Below, in pieces: positions 59,018 through 64,000 of a stretch of DNA of 64,000 nt. The notes beneath the pieces were generated by a model that had not been told where the DNA came from, did no database searches, and worked only from the letters and a program-made list of their open reading frames with translations. Position 1 is the first letter of the stretch. The number at the start of each line of letters is the position of its first letter. A program made the translations under genes and the position numbers. Source of the stretch: Branchiostoma floridae (lineage: Eukaryota; Chordata; Leptocardii; Amphioxiformes; Branchiostomatidae); assembly GCF_000003815.2 (NCBI RefSeq), contig NC_049981.1:23321668-23385667 (forward strand). The letters are read 5' to 3'.

Positions 59018-59454
59018 TAGGGGTGGGTACCGGTACAGAAAATTCAGGTCCAGGTCCAGTTCAGGTCCAAAGGATCAGGTCCAGGTCCGGACCTGAACCT
59101 GGACCTGATTCAGTATGACACATACCAAAGGTCCATTTCACTACAAAGAAATCTGTTTGGTGGAGTATCAGACTTACACTACCGTTACTTTTAAAATCCT
59201 ACAACGCTAACTGCACCTGTACGATTGACTGTAAAACTTGGTAGAAATTACTATAAACTCTACTCTACTTCACTCTTGTTATTTTCTTCAACCTGCAAGC
59301 GCCAAAACGTGTGAATGTCTGATAAAATAATCTGTTAATTTTCTAATAGGTCCAACATCCGGTCCGCCTAATTTCTTTAGGTCCGGTTTTTCTGGACCGG
59401 TCCACTAAGAAAAACCGGTTTTGTACCGGTACGCTGTACCGATACCCAGCCCTA
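59018..59454. mobile_element. hAT-type MITE with 8-bp target-site duplication GTCAGCAG
   Basis: A 437-base element flanked by perfect GTCAGCAG at 59010-59017 and 59455-59462. Ends are TAGGGGTGGGTACCGGTAC and the inverse of TAGGGCTGGGTATCGGTAC (two mismatches in 19). Eight-base duplications and TAGGG/CAGGG-type ends are typical of hAT elements. The interior has an extended 'caggtccaggtcc / ggacctgaacctgg' foldback and 'ggaccggtcc' words. It is non-coding and the intact duplication suggests a fairly recent insertion. Confidence 0.85.
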
Positions 59455-59937
59455 GTCAGCAGTGCTAGGGTTACCCGTCTCAATGTAGCAAACCTTTACC
59501 CTCCACGGAGATTTGTGTTTGCTTACAGATTCTTCAATCGGTGGAAAGAAAGGCTACTATTTTTTCAAGTTGACCGGCACGTAGTTAGAAACGACCTAGC
59601 CGAAAGCTACACAAAGACTTGTGTTGGTAAAGCTTGCCAGTGCAGTGGGGAGGGATCTAGTTTGGCTAGGACGTGAGGCAAATAACATTAAGTATGTTTA
59701 CATGTAAACAGTGCGAAAGGCACAGTCAACTCGTCTGATTCACAACGTGTCACTCTAAAGCAGAGAAAGAATAAAGCACAAGTGCATTTAATAGGCTATC
59801 AAATGGTACATACTACAATGTAGATGTACAATGTAAAGGTAAAGCAATCGTCCTGAACTGCAATGATGCTTCTTTATGTTAACCGGTATTGTGCAATGCT
59901 GCCTTGCTTTGGCTCGCGTTTTCAGCCAAGCACACCA

Positions 59938-60190
59938 CAGGGCTTAAAATTCATTTTTGGGAGTAGCCCTACCACCCAACTTAAAAAAATAATTGGGTGC
60001 TCCTGCACTACATAAAACAGTGGAATGTCACAAAATCCTATTTTCAATTTGCCCCAATTCTAACTTCAAATTCTTGAAAAAGAACTATGACAGATATTCT
60101 ATCATTTTTCTAACACTAAGATGTCGAGAATATGGTATATACTAATATGCTTCGAAATTTTCACATACATAAACTTGACCTACTCTTCTT
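59938..60190. mobile_element. Right-truncated relative of the 41750-42080 MITE
   Basis: It begins CAGGGCTTAAAATTCATTTT and aligns along its length with 41750-42000; shared words include 'ttctaacac-taagatgtc-agaatatg' and 'acatacataaac'. The right terminal repeat is missing. Confidence 0.6.
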
Positions 60191-60475
60191 GATACAATGT
60201 ACTAGCAAGCGTACTGGGTTCTTACACAGCGGAGGTTTGGTACCAGAGACTAGCACCTGAAGCTCCCTCATATATACTTTTAGAAAAGGGGCATAGAAAC
60301 CTAGAAACATCGACTTGATTTATAAATGGTGACTTATGTAACATGAATTCTAACATATTCAATATATAATGTATTTCAAAAATATTACAAATGTTAAAGT
60401 TTAAACCCTGATGAAGTAATTTAAATAAAGCAATTCTGTTCCTTTAGAAATGATGACATTGCTTGCAACAGTGAT

Positions 60476-60565
60476 TAGTGTTATGAGTTTCTCTTCTAAA
60501 GCTGCTGTGCTGGTGCATGGTCTGTTTGTGAAAGGTGTCCACTGTCCCTGTATGCTGGGGTTCTC
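60476..60565 (-). pseudogene. Duplicated fragment of the MRPL43 terminal exon
   Basis: The 90 bases match 61174-61263 with a single mismatch, which is the C-terminal coding part of the MRPL43 last exon (through the [16 protein letters not shown] region, but without the stop). The copy has no adjacent upstream exon half and no acceptor, so it should be non-functional. Near-identity implies a recent event, or an assembly artefact at a haplotype join. Confidence 0.75.
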
Positions 60566-61164
60566 CAACAGTGGTCAATCACACATACAGTTCACAGTCA
60601 TGTTTTAGCCTCTAAGGACATATTTTAGAACTTCTTTTTTTCTAAAACATAGTAGGATAGTAAGAAAGAAGAAGACAAGGTTGGTGACACTTTAAATTTG
60701 CTTAGGGCTGTAAAAATTTTCACCGTTGCTCCAACCTTTTTCGGAAAACAATCAAAGAAACAGCAAATTGAATTGGTGTGTCATACTTATAATGGTAGAC
60801 AGTTGACTTCAATGTCGTACCAAAATACAGAGCATACTTATCTATTTCACTGATGTGCATTTCAATTATTCTGACGCACCGATGTGCATATCATTACAAT
60901 TGTTATTCATTCACTCACTCACTCAGTCCCTTAGCTTGTAGTAGCCGTAGGGACAGTCTGTCATTGTCAGGGCACAAATGCATTTCTGGAAATTCTGCAA
61001 CCTGTGATTAAAATGTCAAAACCAGAAAGATGCACAAAAAACAGACAATTGAAAGTAATAATCATGCACATAAATCTTATTTTTTCCTCTTTAATATGCT
61101 TTATACACATATATTGAACTGAAAGTCTATCTTAACTGATTATCATTTACACATTAGTAAGTCC

Positions 61165-62971
61165 TCATTTAGATAGTGTTTTGAGTTTCTCTTCTAAAGC
61201 TGCTGTGCTGGTGCATGGTCTGTTTGTGAAAGGTGTCCACTGTCCCTGTATGCTGGGGTTCTCTGTATGTTGAGTCTTACGTAGACGGATCAACGGCAGT
61301 CCTGACCGCCAGACCAGCGACTGTACATGTTGCTGTATCTCCTCTGCTGATTTCTTATCGATGAATAAGGTGTGGATCTCACCATTCACTGTAAAAAACA
61401 AACAAAGGTAATATGGAATTATGTCCAGTTGCTGTTAAAGAGAGATTCCATGTACTTCATGATTTTTAATCATACTTCTTTTGTATCGCACCTTCACAGT
61501 TGGCTTCTATTACAACAAAAAATGCAGTTAAAAATACTTCATTTTTGCAAGTACCCTAAAACCACTTACAGCAAAACACCCCAAAAGAACTATTGTAAAT
61601 CTTGAAAAATTTTGCAGTGTTTATAGTTTTACAGTGACCTCTCCAAAACTATGGCTCTGTAAATAGGCATTTTCATTTTTTTTACTACCGTAGTAATTTT
61701 AAACAATTCTTTTAACCACAAACTTTAAACACAGTGAAATCCCACTTTCCCTCCTACTACAAAAATAAATCTTCATGATAATATATGAATTTACAGTACA
61801 GATAAACAGAATGTAATCTTTGAATACTCACAATACTCAGCTACTATCCGAGCGTGTATCTCAGGCTTGGGGGTGACATACACCACAACTCCTGGGTTTG
61901 ATGCTGCAAAGTCTAGTAGATGGTTCTCTACATAATCTCTGTGGAAAACACACAAAGAAAGGTGTCATAGTGAGTTAGAACATTTGCTGTAGTTGAACAA
62001 GAACAACTTTTAGTACTGATGTCATTAACTTATGTGTGCAAATGTATCTAATTATTTATGTATTGACTATAAGGTTTAATAGTACCAGTAACCAGTTAGT
62101 ATTATGTTTGTCTTCTTCAACTTCTTGTATTACTGGTATTGCAGGGCAATTATTCAATTGTGTATTGTCTACATGATACTCTTGTATTGAGTTGAATGTC
62201 ATTCAGTTTATATTAAATTCAAGACTTATATTTGGAATTTGAGGTTTTTTTAAACTAAACAAAGCTCTGGGTGGAAAACCCTGCATTTCAAGGGTCAAAG
62301 GTCAATAATTCTTGCTGTAGGCATTCAGTTTCAACAAGGTTGATTCTTATACGGCAGGGACAGTATATTACTGTCTTATCAATACATAACACAGTGTACA
62401 AAATACTTTTCTAAGCCGGGTTTCACAGTGTGCAACCTGGGGCAAAAACTAGGTTGCACAACTGAATTTCAAGTTGCATCACTAGAATTCACTATTACAA
62501 ATGTCCATCTGCCAAGAAATCTGCAATTACTGACATGTTTGACTGCTATGAAACGGAGCTGCCTCGGTCCATTTATTTCTTCCAAAAACAAAATCGAGTT
62601 CTGAGGCTCAAAATTCAAGTTGCACCCTGTGCAACCTGAGTTTAGAAGTAAGTTGCACCAAGCAAAAAGTGGTTGCAATGTGCAAGTGTGCAAGTGGGTA
62701 TTTTGCACACTGCATAACACCACCATAAGCATTTCATAGAATGGTCCGTAGGGGTCAAATTTCCATGCCCCCCTCCCCATAAAACTTTTTGGTGTCACAA
62801 GTGACAAACAAATACAGACCTGGCGCCCCTACTTTGAACGCTGGCCTTGCAGAACTTCAGGGTTATTCTCTGCAGCTGACAAACGTAGCGACCTGTACCG
62901 TTCTGGAGTACGGACTTGAGAAACCCACTGGTGACGGTACGGCCTGTGGCACCGACTATGTGATTCGCCAT
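61165..62971 (-). CDS. MRPL43: Mitochondrial ribosomal protein L43
   Basis: Protein of the large mitochondrial ribosomal subunit, imported into the matrix. Exons in transcript order: 62820-62971, 61832-61938, 61165-61388; phases join into 160 aa. The start [20 protein letters not shown] precedes [20 protein letters not shown], which matches human [21 protein letters not shown]. Exon 2 gives [12 protein letters not shown] and [11 protein letters not shown]. Exon 3 gives the conserved [25 protein letters not shown]. The fold is the thioredoxin-like L51/S25/CI-B8 domain shared with complex I subunit NDUFA2. An upstream ATG on the message is followed at once by TGA, so the next ATG at 62971 is chosen. 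Gene length agrees with the shorter human isoforms. Confidence 0.94.
62426..62712. mobile_element. Probable MITE in MRPL43 intron 1 (TIR CAGTGTGCAA)
   Basis: The left end CAGTGTGCAACCTGGGGCAA and the right end TTGCACACTG form 10-base inverted ends. The words 'gttgca' and 'tgcaac' recur throughout. No target-site duplication is visible, so the class is uncertain. Confidence 0.45.
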
Positions 62972-63386
62972 GACTTCACATGGACCTCCCCGCGCTCTCA
63001 GATGACCTTCTGCAAATTTAAATAAAGGAATGTTTCATCTAAACAGGGGTATTGAAATTTTGATGCTTCTCATATTTCAGTAAAATTAACAGTAATTATT
63101 GCAAACTTTATGATAAATTCTTTGAAATATTATAAATATATAATGTGTGTATTTTGATTATCTAAAGGACTTTTAAGTCATCAGACTTATAACGATTTTT
63201 TTCATACCCTGACACGAAAGCCCTAAAAATTATATGGTTTCATCTAAATTTCCCATCATGCAACACGCGCGCGAGCTTTGTTTCCGAAGGCGGCCATTTT
63301 GGTGTTGTGTGGGGGAAAAGGCGAGTGGATGCTTTCTAGGGTTGTGCTTTTTTCTCGCCCCTAACTAAGCGGCTTTCTCTTAAGTC
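62972..63386. promoter_or_regulatory. Bidirectional promoter interval MRPL43 / ING
   Basis: The two start codons are 415 bases apart, head-to-head. The interval holds TTCCCATCATGCA at 63250-63262 (ZNF143-like), a CG-rich ACGCGCGCGAG stretch just after it, and GGCGGCCATTTT at about 63290-63301, which resembles a YY1 site. All lie within 140 bases of the ING start codon. No TATA box. Co-regulation is inference. Confidence 0.5.
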
Positions 63387-63552
63387 ATGCCGGGCAACGA
63401 GGACGGCGGCAGCAAGGGCCTGACTCCCCGGGTCGTGGACGAGCTGTGCGCGGTGACGTACGTGGAAGACTACCTGGACTGTATCGAGTCGCTGCCGGAC
63501 GACTTGCAACGGAACGTTTCTCAACTCAGAGAGATTGACGCCCAATTTCAGG
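63387..63552 (+). CDS. ING1/ING2: Inhibitor-of-growth protein (ING1/ING2-type), first coding exon, partial
   Basis: Only the first coding exon is in the window; the rest lies beyond 64000. It encodes about 55 aa ending QLREIDAQFQ plus one base. TYVEDYLDCIESLPDDLQRNVSQLREID matches the N-terminal leucine-zipper-like region of ING1 ([28 protein letters not shown]) and ING2. These are subunits of Sin3-HDAC (ING1/2) complexes that bind H3K4me3 through a C-terminal PHD finger, not visible here. A TAA lies in frame six bases before the ATG, fixing the start. The donor G|GTAGGT at 63553 splits a codon in phase 1, as expected for the family. A single invertebrate pro-orthologue of vertebrate ING1 and ING2 is the likely status. 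Confidence 0.88.
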
Positions 63553-64000
63553 GTAGGTTAACAACAACAAGGTTACACTACCACCTTATGTAGTTGTCAA
63601 GGACTTCTTAACCCAATTTTCCTCTTGCCTCTCGGTCCCTACAGCCTGTGTAATGCAACCGGTATTAGCGGGAAGCTGTCGTATGCAAAATTACTAGTAA
63701 AATCGTACTCCATTGTCTTTATTTGTCCAAAAATATTCTAATTTTCAACGTTCCATCATTTGGAAGCACTAGTACTCATTCCCACACTGCTTTAACATGT
63801 AGAAGTGGACAGTACCCAACAAGAATAACTTTAGCTAGGCCATAGTTTCGATGCTATACTATCTATTGCCTACTACAACTAGTAGTATTACGTACAAGTA
63901 TGGCTATAGAAATTCTCAGAATTCTCAGAAATATTTTATCTTATGAAGTAATTTCACAATGTGACATGGAATAGCACAAAACACTCTACACACATAGAAG
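63553..64000. other. Start of ING intron 1
   Basis: AT-rich intronic sequence to the window edge; no further exon or repeat was recognised. Confidence 0.6.

Noticed and set aside
58795-59118. A 107-codon plus-strand frame with GPGPVQ/RSGPEPGP repeats
   Set aside because: The repetitive C-terminus is produced by the GGTCCAGGTCC foldback of the hAT-type MITE.
1-64000. Search for tRNA, rRNA, CRISPR arrays or clustered defence-type genes
   Set aside because: None seen by eye; direct repeats present are transposon- or microsatellite-type, and the gene content is ordinary animal nuclear DNA.

Overview
This is a gene-dense stretch of animal nuclear genome, most consistent with amphioxus (Branchiostoma) or a close invertebrate deuterostome. 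That assignment is inferred: the genes are unduplicated, chordate-like orthologues with vertebrate-like proteins, an Ikaros-type zinc-finger gene and an LRR-ROC-COR gene are present, and introns and spacers are packed with small inverted-repeat transposons. No species-specific marker was tested. Coding exons were joined by hand from GT-AG sites, reading phase and similarity to known families.

Layout: (1) 1-2949, spacer with tiny foldback repeats. (2) 2965-9462 (+), EIF2B3, the eIF2B gamma subunit: 11 coding exons, 456 aa. (3) 11939-15248 (+), an Ikaros/Pegasus-like C2H2 factor: 4 coding exons, 517 aa. (4) 16963-21094 (+), a C22orf15/CXorf65-like protein: 5 exons, 168 aa. (5) 23850-33937 (-), TM9SF3, a nine-span endomembrane protein: 16 exons, 584 aa. 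(6) 36017-50636 (+), LIN54, the DNA-binding subunit of MuvB/DREAM: 15 coding exons, 786 aa, divergent from TM9SF3. (7) 53660-56753 (-), an intronless MFHAS1-like ROCO gene broken by an assembly gap. (8) 56.8-60.5 kb, spacer with a second gap, a telomere-like repeat and transposons. (9) 61165-62971 (-), MRPL43: 3 exons, 160 aa. (10) 63387-63552 (+), the first coding exon of an ING1/ING2-type gene that runs out of the window, head-to-head with MRPL43.

The genes do not form one pathway. They are housekeeping or regulatory genes: translation initiation, mitochondrial translation, secretory-pathway membrane traffic, cell-cycle repression and chromatin reading. Both head-to-head intervals (TM9SF3/LIN54 and MRPL43/ING) carry a TTCCCA-N2-ATGCA motif resembling the ZNF143 core-promoter site.

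I found no CRISPR array, operon-like system or new multi-gene system. The less ordinary content is small-scale: 26-42 bp palindromes flanked by short direct repeats, two TTAA-flanked piggyBac-type elements close together, a hAT-type MITE with an intact 8-bp target duplication, and local partial copies of exons of MRPL43 and LIN54.
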